Under the pieces are notes generated by a model. That model worked only from the letters and a program-made list of their open reading frames with translations, was not told where the DNA came from and ran no database searches. 64,000 bases of DNA from Dasyornis broadbenti (lineage: Eukaryota > Chordata > Aves > Passeriformes > Dasyornithidae). Positions within the stretch are counted from its first letter, which is position 1; the number at the start of each line of letters is the position of its first letter. This document shows, one piece after another, positions 36,501 through 49,400 of this stretch. Made by a program: the position numbers and the translations under genes. The stretch lies in NCBI GenBank assembly GCA_013397935.1, contig VZRN01003374.1:1-64000 (forward strand), read 5' to 3'.

Positions 36501-39500
36501 CAGCCTTGTGGAAGCGTAGCTTATCCTGAGAGAAAAGGGGATGATTGGGAGAAAAAGAAGGGAGTGGGGGAGTTTAGTATGGCCCTGCCTAATGGAGAGA
36601 AGGAAGAACCGGAGGAAGAAAAGGGGAAGAGTCTGGATATTGAGGCATATGTGCAGGAGTTTGATAACATGACTTGGGAAATAGAGTGCACTCCTGAAAT
36701 GCTGAAGACTTTGACCAGCAAAGCTGTGCCTCATTATATGAAAACTAAAACTATAATGACAATTAAGCGTCTTGGTAATGGGGAATGGTCTAGGGGCCTT
36801 CAGAAGCCACTGAAACACTTGAAAGCTGATATCCAGCTGTTTGAAGCCAAACTGGGCAAAGGTGCAAGAATGCTATGGGAACTTGCAATTGACTTTTCTC
36901 CTCGTTGCAGCGAGAGTCCAGAAAAGATCATGGAGACAGAACAGACAAAAAGTCGTCCGGAAAAATCAGGTAGAGTTTACACAGAAATAATTAGAATTTG
37001 GGCCATTGTTCTTGACCACTGCAAGCTGAACCGTGCCTTAGAAAATATATGTATTTCCTACAACCGTGGCTTATCCTGCATTTTGAGAAAAAAGCTCAAG
37101 GGTATAAACGAAGGATATCAGAACCACAGTGTGACAACACAGAAGCGTGTTCCGCGTTGTTATGTTGAAGACATGGAGGCAGAAAAATCAAAAGAACATA
37201 CCATGCCTGAGTATTTCCCTCCAGCCAGTCCAGCAGAACTGGAATACAATATAATGAAATTTCACAGCTTCAGTACTAACATGGCACTTAACATTATAAA
37301 TGATGTGCAGTCTTCTGTAGATTACCCTTTCCGAGTTGGGGAGTTGGAGTACGCAGTAATTGATCTCAATCCGAAGCCTATGGAACCAATCATTTTAATT
37401 GGGCGAAGTGGGACAGGGAAGACGACTTGCTGCTTGTATAGGCTTTGGAAGAAATTCTATTCATACTGGGAAAAATCCACTTTGGCAGATGGACCTCTGC
37501 TGGAGAGGCAGACGTGGCAGCAGAGACAGTGCAGTGAGGTTGAAAAAGCAAGTTCAGGGAAGGAAGAGAGTGAACTAAAACAAGAGAGTGATGATTCGAG
37601 TGAGGAGCAGGAGAGTGATGAGCAAGACCAGGACAGAGAGGATGAGAAGGTTCCCATGGGTACAGCTGGTGCCGAAATGAATTCGTGTGGGGACCATGAA
37701 GAAGACCAAATGTGTAGCGCAGAAGCTTCAAACAGGCTGGAGCACCTGCACCAGATCTTTGTAACAAAAAATCCTGTCTTGTGCCGAGAAGTTCAGAAGA
37801 ATTTCATTGAACTTAGCAAGTCTTCCAAGGTGACCAGTCACTTCAAGCCTCTGGAGCCAAATATTCACAAGCTACAAGACATTAAAGATGAAAATTTTCC
37901 ACTGTTTGTCACCTCCAAGCAGTTGCTGCTGTTACTAGATGCATCCATACCTGACCCATTTTTTCCAAGAAATGAAGATGGAAGTCTTAAAAGGGTCATT
38001 GTTGGTTGGAGTCCTCAGGAAGACTTGGTTGTACCAAATTGGCAGGATGAGGATGAAGAAGGTAATCTTGAAGCAGAACATGGTGATGATGGAGCACCTG
38101 CAGATGCGTGCTCTAGGGAAAGCGATCCTTGGACTTTTGTGACTTACAATGTATTTGCAAATGAAATATGGCCAAAAATGATAAAAGGTAAAAGCTTGTA
38201 CAATCCAGCACTGGTTTGGAAAGAAATAAAATCATTTCTGAAAGGCTCTTTTGAGGCACTGAATTGCTTTGGGGGCAAGCTTACTGAGGAGCAGTACAAA
38301 AAGCTAGGTCGAAAGAGATCACCAAACTTCACGGAAGACAGGAGTGAGATCTATCACCTCTTCTGTCTTTATCAGCAGATACGATCACAGAGAGGTTACT
38401 TCGATGAAGAAGATTTGCTGTATAATTTATCTCAAAGACTTTCAAAGCTCAGGGAGCTGCCGTGGTCCATCCATGAGTTTTATGGTGATGAGATACAGGA
38501 TTTCACGCAAGCTGAGCTAGCCCTGTTAATGAAATGCATCAATGACCCTAATGCCATGTTTCTAACTGGTGACACTGCCCAGAGCATAATGAAAGGAGTT
38601 GCTTTTCGTTTTAGTGACTTGAGGTCACTGTTCCATTATGCAAGCAAGAGCTCTGTGAACAAGAAGCAGCGTGTTAGAAAACCAAAAAGGATATATCAGT
38701 TGTACCAGAACTACAGGTCCCATTCAGGTAGAGTAACAAATTTGTTTATGATCTGAGCCTGTGCTCTTCAGATGTCACTAATGATTGAAGTTTTCCGCTG
38801 GCCAATTCAAAGCCAGTCTCTTTGTGGCCTGTTTTTTAAAAAGATCAAATGGACAGCTTTTTCTGGTATTTCCGTTCTGTTTTTTGACATCTCCACTGGA
38901 AAACCAGAAATGAATCTTTTTAAAATTGTAATTTTAAAATTGACATTTTTTGAATTATCGTGCTTACTGCATGCTTTGGCTGTATTTGTATGAGGGAAGA
39001 TTTAGCAAATGATCATACCCATTTCTGTTGTCCTATCCCCAAAGCACTAGACTTTGCAGCATTGGTGTGCTGCTTCTGCTTTTCTTCCTTGTTTCTCATT
39101 TGTGACCTTTATTTTGTGAAAATGCTGCCAAGCTATTGTAGCGTGTTTTCTAATCTTTAGAGGCCCAAGAATGGCGTCCACTCAAATTGGCAGAAACATA
39201 AATTGAGGCTTTCAGCTTCAGTCTTCTCTGACTAGTGCTTTTGTTGTTACATTTCTTGATTCCAGATTTCTAACATAATCTTTTAAAAGTGTATTCGCAA
39301 GGACTTCAGGCTGAAGTTTAAAACCTGTATTCTGCTTTTTGCAGGTATTCTCCGTTTAGCTTCTGGAGTGGTTGATTTGCTCCAGCATTATTTTCCAGAA
39401 TCTTTTGATCGCCTTCCTCAGGACCGTGGTCTCTTTGATGGACCAAAACCTACAGTCTTGGAGTCCTGCAGTGTTAGTGACCTAGCAATTCTGCTGAGGG

Positions 39501-40370
39501 GTAACAAAAGGAAAACACAACCCATTGAATTTGGAGCACATCAGGTTTGCTTTTCTTAGGCTTTTTGCAGATTCTGCCAGTTCTATTGCTAAATAATAAT
39601 TTTGTATGAACTGCCCACAAATTTCTTTTTTAAGCCCTTGTCTCACTGATAAATTAGGCTTTTTAAACTTAGAAACCTTTCTTGTGTTGCTTTCTGTTTC
39701 TTTTTAATACGTCTGGTTCTTTCTGTTCTTTTTTTTTGTGTGAGGTATTGTCTGACCTGTTCCTTTCTAACTCCAAATTTTCTTACACCAGATCTAAAAC
39801 TGTCTGCACATACCACGCATTTGTCAGTCTTATAGTGGCAGCTTTGTGACCTTTTTTGTGGAGCATGCTGAAATGTCTATGTTAAATGTTGTCTGGTTTT
39901 GAGAAGGCTTTTGTCTTATCATAATGTTTGTCTTTATGCATCTGTTACCTTTTTTTTCCTTTTTTTGCTTACTAATTTTTTTTTAATGTCTTTTATGGCA
40001 GGTAGTATTAGTGGCAAATGAAACTGCAAAGGACAAGATACCTGAGGAACTTAGTTTGGCACTTGTACTGACAATCTATGAAGCAAAGGGCTTGGAATTT
40101 GATGATGTACTCCTTTATAACTTTTTCACAGACTCAGAGGTATTTAATTCTTATCCAATTTCTGCATTTTTTCTAAAGTCAATCTTACTTGTGGTCTAAT
40201 TGCAATTGCAGCCGGGTAAGGATTCACTGTTTTCTCTGAAGATGAGCAGTTCCATCACAGTAGAAAACAGAGTGGTCGTAGGTTTATGAACTGAGAACAT
40301 GTTTCCTTAAGTGCTGCATTTTCCTTCAGGTTTATTGTTACAATTTGAGGGAGAGCCTTGGGGCACACAT

Positions 40371-40405
<35 letters not shown>

Positions 40406-43400
40406 TTACTTCTGTTGCACACCAAGACTACTGCTTTGTCCCCAGGCAGGCAAATATTTCTTACTGATTGTGCCTGCAGACACTCCACGTACCCATGACT
40501 CAGTTGCTCTGCATTTAAACATTGAGTGTGACCAACCCTGTTGCAGTGTCTCAGGTGTGGTTTTCAGCAGATGAAAACCACAAGAAAACTGAGGACTGGT
40601 GGCTCCTCACAGAGGTTAGTGAATGTTATGTGATGAGGGCAGAAGGAAGGAGCTTGAGGTAAATACTAGCTGTCATGGTAGATTTCTCAAAGTTGATTTG
40701 GTTCCGGTGATGCAAGTTGTAATCAGAAAAACAACAAGCCATTTATCAGAATTTAGCAGAATCAGTTTAGCAGATTGTTGAGTTGTGTAGAGCATTTTAG
40801 CTTAGACTAATGTATGTCAGGCCTTGAGAACTGTTTTCATACAATTCTACTGTGTTCCTGTGAGTCATGAGTAATTGAGTTGATTTGAGCAGCTAAACAA
40901 GCAGGCAAGAAAGCAGCTCACCCTGAGGTTTTCTAATTTAGAAAAGCTGAATCTGTGAACTGTTGTAAACACAGCAGTGTGGCTGTGTGCACTTTGTAAA
41001 GTATTGGCTTTTCTTTTTATCTGTCTTGAAAATGTGATTTCACAAGAGTCTTGTTTCAGGAAGCAGATGTGAATGAAGAAACTAGAAAGCAAAAAAGCCA
41101 AACCCCCAAAAGCTCTTGATCAAACTGATACCTTTAGCTGGTTGTCATGTTACAATCTATGACAGGCTTAGGAATGTTTTCATTGATGATTTTTTTAAAT
41201 CTTAACTTTAAAATACATTTTGCAGGCAAGGTTTCCCGCTTTTTTCCCCCCATGGGAAGACAGTTTACTTGTTTTGTGTTGCTCAAAGCTCAGAAATACA
41301 TAGATTGTAAAAATGTTGTTTCAGCCTTATTATGAGTGTTTTTCATTTTGTGCCAGTAACTTGGCAATATTTAATCCCATTTCAATTAAATGCCAAAAGG
41401 GAAAAAAATAACATAACTTAGAATATAATCACAGTTTTAAGATTGTTAATTTTGTAGGGGATTGGGAACCCACAGAGAGGTGTGATCAGGAGCTGACATT
41501 TGCTGCATGGCATGAGAGTGCACAGCACTGATCTGCTGCCACACGTAACTTGTAGTTAAGTGTGTCTGTACATATTTGTAGACATCTTTCACATGTCTCT
41601 GTGTTGGAGTCCAATATTCTCTGACCACGCTTTTTAAGACTTTCCATGTGAGTGGGTTTTTTTGCTCACCTCTGAGCGTTCTTACAAGAGGAGGTGTTGG
41701 CAGGTGCCATTCCACCCCCTGGCTGAGACCAGCACTAGCATTTACTGGTCTTGCACAGGAAGCTTAATACATTCATCACGTGAATGACCAGCCAGATCTT
41801 TTCTGAGAACCCTGAGGGTGAGAATAAATGCTGGCATGGGAGATGGATGGATCCAACTCACTGAGCTTGTCAGTCTTGTAGAGTCCAGGAGACTTAGTGG
41901 CTGCCCATCCTAACCTGTAGGCCAAGATCTCTCCAACATGTTTTGGGTAGTAGATTTTAGTATGACAAATTGCAATTTGTGGGTGTTGTCCCACCACTGT
42001 TTACCTTTCATCCTGCCCCAAACTTGCAGGGAGCTGCCTGGCTCAGCAATCAGCACACCCCCACCCCCCAGTGAGTTTGCCTGTTGTGGTAATGGGATTT
42101 GTAGGAGAATTTTCATCCCTAGGACTAAAACTTCAGCCTCGTCCATGGTGAAGGTAACCTGATTTCCTCCATAGATGGACCATTACAAGGGTGTTTAGCT
42201 GAAAATGTATAGTCCACCCAAGGAGGTTTTCATGTTTAATACCAAATGTTACTTACTTGTTTATAGAACATTGCATATGATTTGGATCTAGAAGGGTGAT
42301 ACAGCAGTATCCTGAAATCCCAAGACAAGCATAATCTAAATATGCATTGGAATCACAATACAGCCATGATTCCCATTAGCACTCCCTATATATATATATA
42401 TATACACACATATATATATACACACATACATATGTATTCCCATCATTATGCTGACGATTCCTTGTCCCTGGGAAGTAGTATGTAGCATTGTAGCCAGCTC
42501 AAGCCAGTTGCACTTTTCCAGTTTTGTTTAATTTGTTCCTCAGTTTTTACGCAGTTTGTTGGGCTGAGGCACATCTGCACTTTTGCCTGGGCGGCTCAGG
42601 AAGGTGTTACTCTGTACTGGCTATTTTAGGGAAAGTTGTTTATACGCCTTGATGACCACCTGGCACAGACAAATATCTCAAGCAAAGGTTGTGCTGAGAT
42701 GAAGTTCAGCTTTCTTGATGAAAGTTGCTGATTATTCTTTACTTTCTTCCCTGAGATAATTTTTCCCCCACTTTTCTCCTCTGAACCTTCTACGCTAGTA
42801 GGGTTGAATAGGTCACAACATACAACTTTATACTTTGCGTATGTAGGCAGTAGTGGTTAAAATACACAATTAAACCTCATTCTCTTGATGTTTCAGGCTA
42901 GCAAAGAGTGGAAGATAATTTCTTCTTATAGTCCTGATGCAGATGTGCAAGTGGGAAGCAACTTGCTAATTGAAGTGCCATTAGAGGATGCCACTGGTTT
43001 GCAGGAAAGAGCTCCATTTAATGTAGAAATGTACAAGGTGAGTTTTTTTAAAGCACTGGGAATAGAAAAGACAGATTAAATTCTTAAATCTTAAAAGCAG
43101 GGAAATTTCTTAAATCCTTTCATCCTGTAGTTCCATGTTTATCCATGCTTTAGCATTTTGATAGTTGTTCGCATTTGTATAATAAAGATAGTAGAATATA
43201 ATATAACATAATACAACACAGTCTAATATATAATGTAACAATATCATATAAAATTATGCTGAATTTAAAATATAAATGGTTGTTTGCAAATGTAACTTGA
43301 TTAGAGAACAAAACCTGTGTCATAGACTTTCAGGTATATTTACAGAACATCTGTGGTTAAAGCAAGTAGCAAATCAGGTTATTTATTTATTAATACTTAT

Positions 43401-46400
43401 TATTCCTGTAGCCTGGTTTCTGATTGGTGTCACTACCTTGAAATTAAGGGAATTTCTTAAAATCTGATGAGTCAGATATTTTCAGGATTGTATGGTAAAT
43501 TAATAATTATAAGTGACTAGAAGGAGAATAGGCTGTCATACCTGTAGCTGCTAGATTTGTGGCACTATTTGCTTGTAAGTTCACTGAACAATGGCTTATG
43601 TAATTGAAATCCCACATTTAATATTTAGACATGCTTACTTAAAAGCACTTTCTTACTTGTTATTAATTCTGTATAAATTTTCTGTTTTCTTATAAATGCA
43701 AAGTATGTTTCTTTCTAACAAATTAGCTCATCTGGCATTTCATTTATAATTTAATTCTTTTGTTCTACTTCAGATGCTGAATGGAGAGCTCAAGCAATTA
43801 TATACTGCAATTACAAGAGCCAGAGTCAATCTTTGGATCTTCGATGAAGATCGTGATAAACGGGCTCCAGCTTTTAAGTATTTCATCAAAAGAAAATTTG
43901 TTAAGGTTGTCAAAACTGATGAAAAGAAAGGTAAAGTTGTCCTAAAACTTTCTTAAAAGACTGTCAAACAGGACAGCCTACTCATGCTTTCTTGCTTTTA
44001 ATCTGTTATTAACGAAGGTTAAATTCCTTGGTCCTTCTAACAGTATGCATTGATAACTGCCCTTGCAAATTTCCACCTAGTTCAGTGGGTCTTTATTCTT
44101 TTGTCTCTAAAGATTGGTTGTATATGTTAAAGTATAACTTTATTGCTAATTCACTAGTTTAAGTTTTCTTGCTGTCACAGGAGAAGAGTCAGTGATCCCT
44201 CAGACAGATCTGATCTTGGAGTTAGTTTATTGAGTTTTGACCAGTAAATTCAGATATGCAGAATATTCATTAAAGACAGATGGATTGGTGGTCAATACTC
44301 TACTGTTTTCATAAGCTTGCTATACCTATCTTAAATGTTACATGCATGCAAAAATGTCATTTACCAGCCTGCTGATATCTGGTGTCAGGCAGGGCATCTC
44401 TCAGCCTTGAGGGGTTACTTTAAGAGGTGTTCTATGCAAAGGGAGATCAGGTCACTGCTTCTCAGTCAGCTACTGAGAAGAGAGAGCTCAATGGACCCTG
44501 ATGGCTGCAGATATTTATAGCTTAAAGTGGTCAATTTGTAGTCAGACATTCTGCTGTGTTAATGCACTTCCAGCCACTTACCAGCCCAGTCTCCAGCCAA
44601 ATCGGGTTGTTTTGTGTTCTCACTGGTAGCCTCACACAGCTTAACCTATAGTTACCGTTACTGGTGTGAGCCCAAATCATAGAGCTTGGAACATTGTGAG
44701 ATAATGCTTAGTTTTGGTACATGATAAGTGGTTTCTGTGCTTTATCCATTCTAACTTAAAATGGTCACCCCTGCCCTTGTAGACTTAGATGACAGCATGT
44801 TTGCTAAAACTTCAACTCCAGAAGAATGGATTGCACAGGGAGACTACTATGCCAAACACCAGTTCTGGGAGGTAGGAGCATATATTTATCTGAAATAAGG
44901 ATTCTTGTATATTCTGAAACCTGTTTTTTTCTCTGTATCTATAAAATTATCTGTAAACTTTCAGTTGCTGTGTAGCAGTCTGTCTTAGTTTGTGACTTGT
45001 AGCTGTGTAGGTATCTACAGACTACTTGTAAATGACTTACAAGAAGTGAGCAGAGAGAGCACGCCTATTGTTTGTAACCTTAAAGTCACTACTCAGAAAT
45101 TTGCAGTCCCATGAGAAAAAAACATTTTAATGCACTCAAATGAAAGACAGTTGGTAAAACAATTTTTAGCAACAATCAGAATTGACTGAAATATGTGAAT
45201 CTAAACCATGTTCTTGACAATACTATTGCACATACTGTAGGAAAATGAAAGCATTTCTTGGAAGTGTATTAATCTGGTGTAGTAAAATGATGATTTCATT
45301 CCCTTTCTGATTAAAGAACATGGAGATTTTACAGTCTTTTATTTCCTAATTTCATAGTTATTTCAGTACAGATATGGGATGACAGTTAATGGGATCGAAG
45401 CAAAACTCAGCCAGGACAACACCAACAATGAAATATTTTACAGGGAGATACGGGATATCTCTAGATCAACTGATCTTGTCCCTGTGGGTGATTTTAACTT
45501 ACCAGATATCAACTGGGAAAATCATACAGTGGACACAAACAGGTCTAGGAATTTTCTGGAGCATGTTGAAGATAACTTCTGGTACTAAGGGAGCTGACTA
45601 AGGAAAGGTGACCTCCTACATTTGTTGTAGGTAAACAGAGAGGGACTTGTGAGTAAAGTGGTGATTTATGTCTGTCTTGGTCACAGTGATCACAAAGTAA
45701 CTGAGTTTCAAATTGTTGACTGTAGAAGAAAAAGGCCTGCAAACCTTTGACCCTGGATATGGGGAGAGCAGGCTTGGGCTGCTGAAGGAGCTATTTAGTA
45801 AGGTCTCTTGGGAGTTCGTGGATGGTAGGCAGATTTTAAGGGCTGTCTCTGAAGAGTGCAGGAGCAGGCAATTCCAAAGTGTCATAAGTCAAGCAAGTGG
45901 GGCAGAGTCTGGCTTGTCTGAACAGGAATCCTCCTATTGAACTTAGGCGAAAAGGGAAAGTGTGTGGACATTGGAAGCAAGGGGAGGTGACACAGGAAGA
46001 CAACAGAGGTGCTGTTTGTCACTGTAGGGAGAAAATTCGTGTGGCCAAAGCTCGAGTACAGTTCAAGCTGTCCAGCACTATGAAGGACAACAAAAAGGTC
46101 ATTTTAAAACACTGTAACAGCAAATGGAGAATTGGATATAACACTGGTCCATTACTTGATGAGGTCATTCACCTCACAAATAGGGACACAGGCAAAGCAG
46201 AGATGTTTAATGCCTTCTTCACCTCTGCCTTTAACACTGATGATGTGCTCAAACACTGTGACTTAGAGGATGATAAACTCCCAGCTGACTCTACACTAGT
46301 TTGAGACTTGCTGCTGCATCTGGATGCACATAAATCTATGGGGTTTGATGGGATTCATTCCAGGTACTGAATGAGCTGGCCCATTTTATTGTGGGGCCCC

Positions 46401-49400
46401 TTTCCATTATTTTTCAAAGGTCTTGGTAGTTTGGAGAGGTCCCAGTCAACTGAAAGCTGGCAAATGTCCCAGTTCTCAGGAAGGGAAAGAAGGAAGACCC
46501 TGGTAATTACAGGCCTTTCAGTCTCAGTTTGGTGCCTGGTAAAATTATGGAGAAGGTTGTTCTGAGAGTTACTGAAAATAACGTTTGAGAGACAATGCAG
46601 TCATTAGTCATAGCCAGCATGGGTTCACTATGAGAAAGTCCTACTCAACCAACTTAATTTCCTTTTATGACAAGGTCACTCATCTAGCTGACCAAGAGAA
46701 GCAAGTAGATGTGGTATATTTTGGTGTTAGCAAAGATTTTTATACTGTCTCTCACAGTCTCTCTTCATTCTGGATGAAATGTTCAGCACACAGCTAGACA
46801 AATCCATAATACGTTAGGTGAGAAACTGGTTGACAAGTCAGGCTCAAAGAGTTACAGCAAAGGGGGTTGTATCAAGCTGGTGGCCCATCACTAGTTGGAT
46901 TTCCCAGTGCTCAATTTAAGGGCTAGTGCTCTTTAATACGTTTATTAATTATTTGAACACAGGAATTGAGTGTACATTAAATATGTTTGCCAACAATACT
47001 AAATTAGGAGGACGCTAAATTGGGAGGAGCTGTTGATTCCCTTGAGGGTAGAGAGGCCCTGCAGAGAGACCTTGACAAACCAGTGGGCAATCACCAACCA
47101 TATGAAATTTAACACGGGCAAGTGCCAGACTCTGCACCTAGGATGGAGTAATCCTGGTTATACATTCAAATTAGGGATTGAGATGCTGGAGAGCAGCCTT
47201 ATGAAAAGAGATCTGGGGGTTTGGGTTGATGGCAAGTTGAATATAAGCCAGCAGTGCACCCTGACAGTGAAAAAGGCAAACTGAGTCCTGGGTGCATTGT
47301 GAGCCAGTCAAAGGAGGTGATTGTCCCACTCTGCTCTGTGCTGCTGCAGGCTCACCTTGAGTACCTTGTGCAGTTTTGGGCACCACGATATAAGAGAGGC
47401 ATCAGACTATTAGAGTGTGTCCAGAGGGGGATGACCAAGATGGTGAAAAGTCATAGAGTGGTATGGTTCAGTTTGGAAGAGGCCTTAAGGATCCTCTAGT
47501 TGCAACCCCTCTGCCATTGCCATGGACTGCTCAAGAGGACACATCTTAAGAAGAGCAGCTGAAGTCACTTGGCTTGTTCAGCTTGGAGAAGAGATGGCTG
47601 AGGGGTAAACTTATCATAGTCTACAGCTTCCTCAAGGGGAGATCCTGATCTCCTCTCTCTGGTGACCAGTGATAGGACATGAGGAAATGGAATGAAGTTG
47701 CATCAGATGAAGATCAGATTGGACATAGGAAAGGACTCTTCACTGAGAAAGTGGTCTGCCACCCCAGGGAAGTGGTCATGGCATTAAATCATGAGTACAG
47801 AGTTCAAAAAGCATCTGGTTGACACTCTTAGTCATGTGGGTTTGTTTTAGGTAGTCCTGCAGGGAGCAGTAAGTTGGTCTCTATGATCCTTATCAGTCCC
47901 TTTCAATTGGAGATGTTCTGTGATTCCATAAAATAAAATTTTAGATACTTGTTTGATCATGGCAGAGGGAAAGTTTCTGTGCTTTGCTGGTAGCAGCATT
48001 TAATTCTTTGAAGGGAAAGTAAGTATTTATAACAAGGCAAACCCCCAAAATAATCAACTGCCACTATACAGTCTTTCTCTCCCCTTGAAAATAAAAGGCA
48101 ATTTCCTAAATGTACAGAAAGGGGTCTAGATAAAAAACCCACACAGCAAAAAAAAANNNNNNNNNNNNNNNNNNNNNNNNNNNNNNNNNNNNNNNNNNNN
48201 NAAAAAAAAAAAAATCAAAATCTGAAATGTATTAGCTGTATTATCTGCTAATCTGTTTTCTTTATAACCCTGATTTTGCTTATCAGTGCTACCTTAAGAA
48301 GATATTGTCTGGTGACTTTGGCAGTTCTAAGAGTGGCGTGCAGTGTGCAATTTCCAAACAGAAGCAATACTAAATTAATAGATAGAATAAAGAATAAGCA
48401 GGGTGATAATGAAGCAAGCCTTGCTAGGAGCATGATAACTCCTGATGTTTCTGTTTGGTTTTCACAGAAAGAGCCTGGTATGATTAAAGCATTGAGTACA
48501 TGTACCTTGCTTTTTGATTTCACTTTGCACACATTGGTTTTTCTCACTTTTATTAATATATGATAGATGCCTGGTGATATACCAGTTAATGGTTTAGGCT
48601 ATCATTCAAATTGTATATTCTATTTGTTCTATCAGCCTGCCAGGAATTCTGCTTTCGCTACTTCCATGTACAATATTGTAATTAATATTCTAATTTTACT
48701 AGTCACATGTAGACTAACTTTAAAGCTTTTCATTTTGTCCTAAAAATATACCACGATGTTTTACCTTTTCCTTTTTCCAGGCACCCTTCCAGTCTTTCCG
48801 TTTTCCATTACAGTGACTGTAAAATTAAGTATTGCTTTTATGTGATAAGCCATGGGCTGGATGCACATCTGTGAATGCTGTGTGTGATTTCATCCCAGGT
48901 GGCTGCCAAATGTTACCAAAAGGGAGGAGCAGCTGAAAAGTCAAAACTGGCCCTGACGCACGATGCCGTTCTCAAAGTGCACGCAAAGAAAAGCAGCCCA
49001 AGGTAAGTGTCAGTGCAGATAAGCCAGTGTCACTCTGCAGTGCTAGACCCTGCAGGGGTGTGGAGGGAGAGATTCACACCACAGCTGTGGGACCAGACTG
49101 GAGACACCAGAGAGCAGTACAGGAGGGATGTCTTTATGTTTGTGGGTGGCAGAAGAGATTTAAGAAAGTGGGAAGTCTAGCACTGTAGGATCCAGGGGCA
49201 CTGCTCCCTTTGTGTAGTAGTGGAAGAGCTGTCCAAGTGAAACATAGCCCTTGCAAGGGCTTACTGGTTGTGTGAGAGAAAAGCAACAGGATTTGCATTA
49301 CGTCAAGACGCTTTATATTCTTAGATATAGATAGAAGAGCATATGCCATCAGCAGTGCTCAATTTCAGTTAATCCCACTGCATATTCAATCAACAAAGAA

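Larger units (their letters stand above)
38728..44782 (+). other. TRANK1 introns 12-16
   Basis: Introns 38728-39344, 39545-40001, 40140-42896, 43038-43773 and 43931-44782. Two microsatellites lie in intron 14. In intron 16, 44187-44700 contains ATATTTATAGC in a layout that could be an antisense LTR, but it is not supported by a second copy. Confidence 0.55.

Noticed and set aside
41776..42146. Overlapping - strand open frames in intron 14
   Set aside because: Possibly retroelement debris, but no motif is recognisable and both are short.
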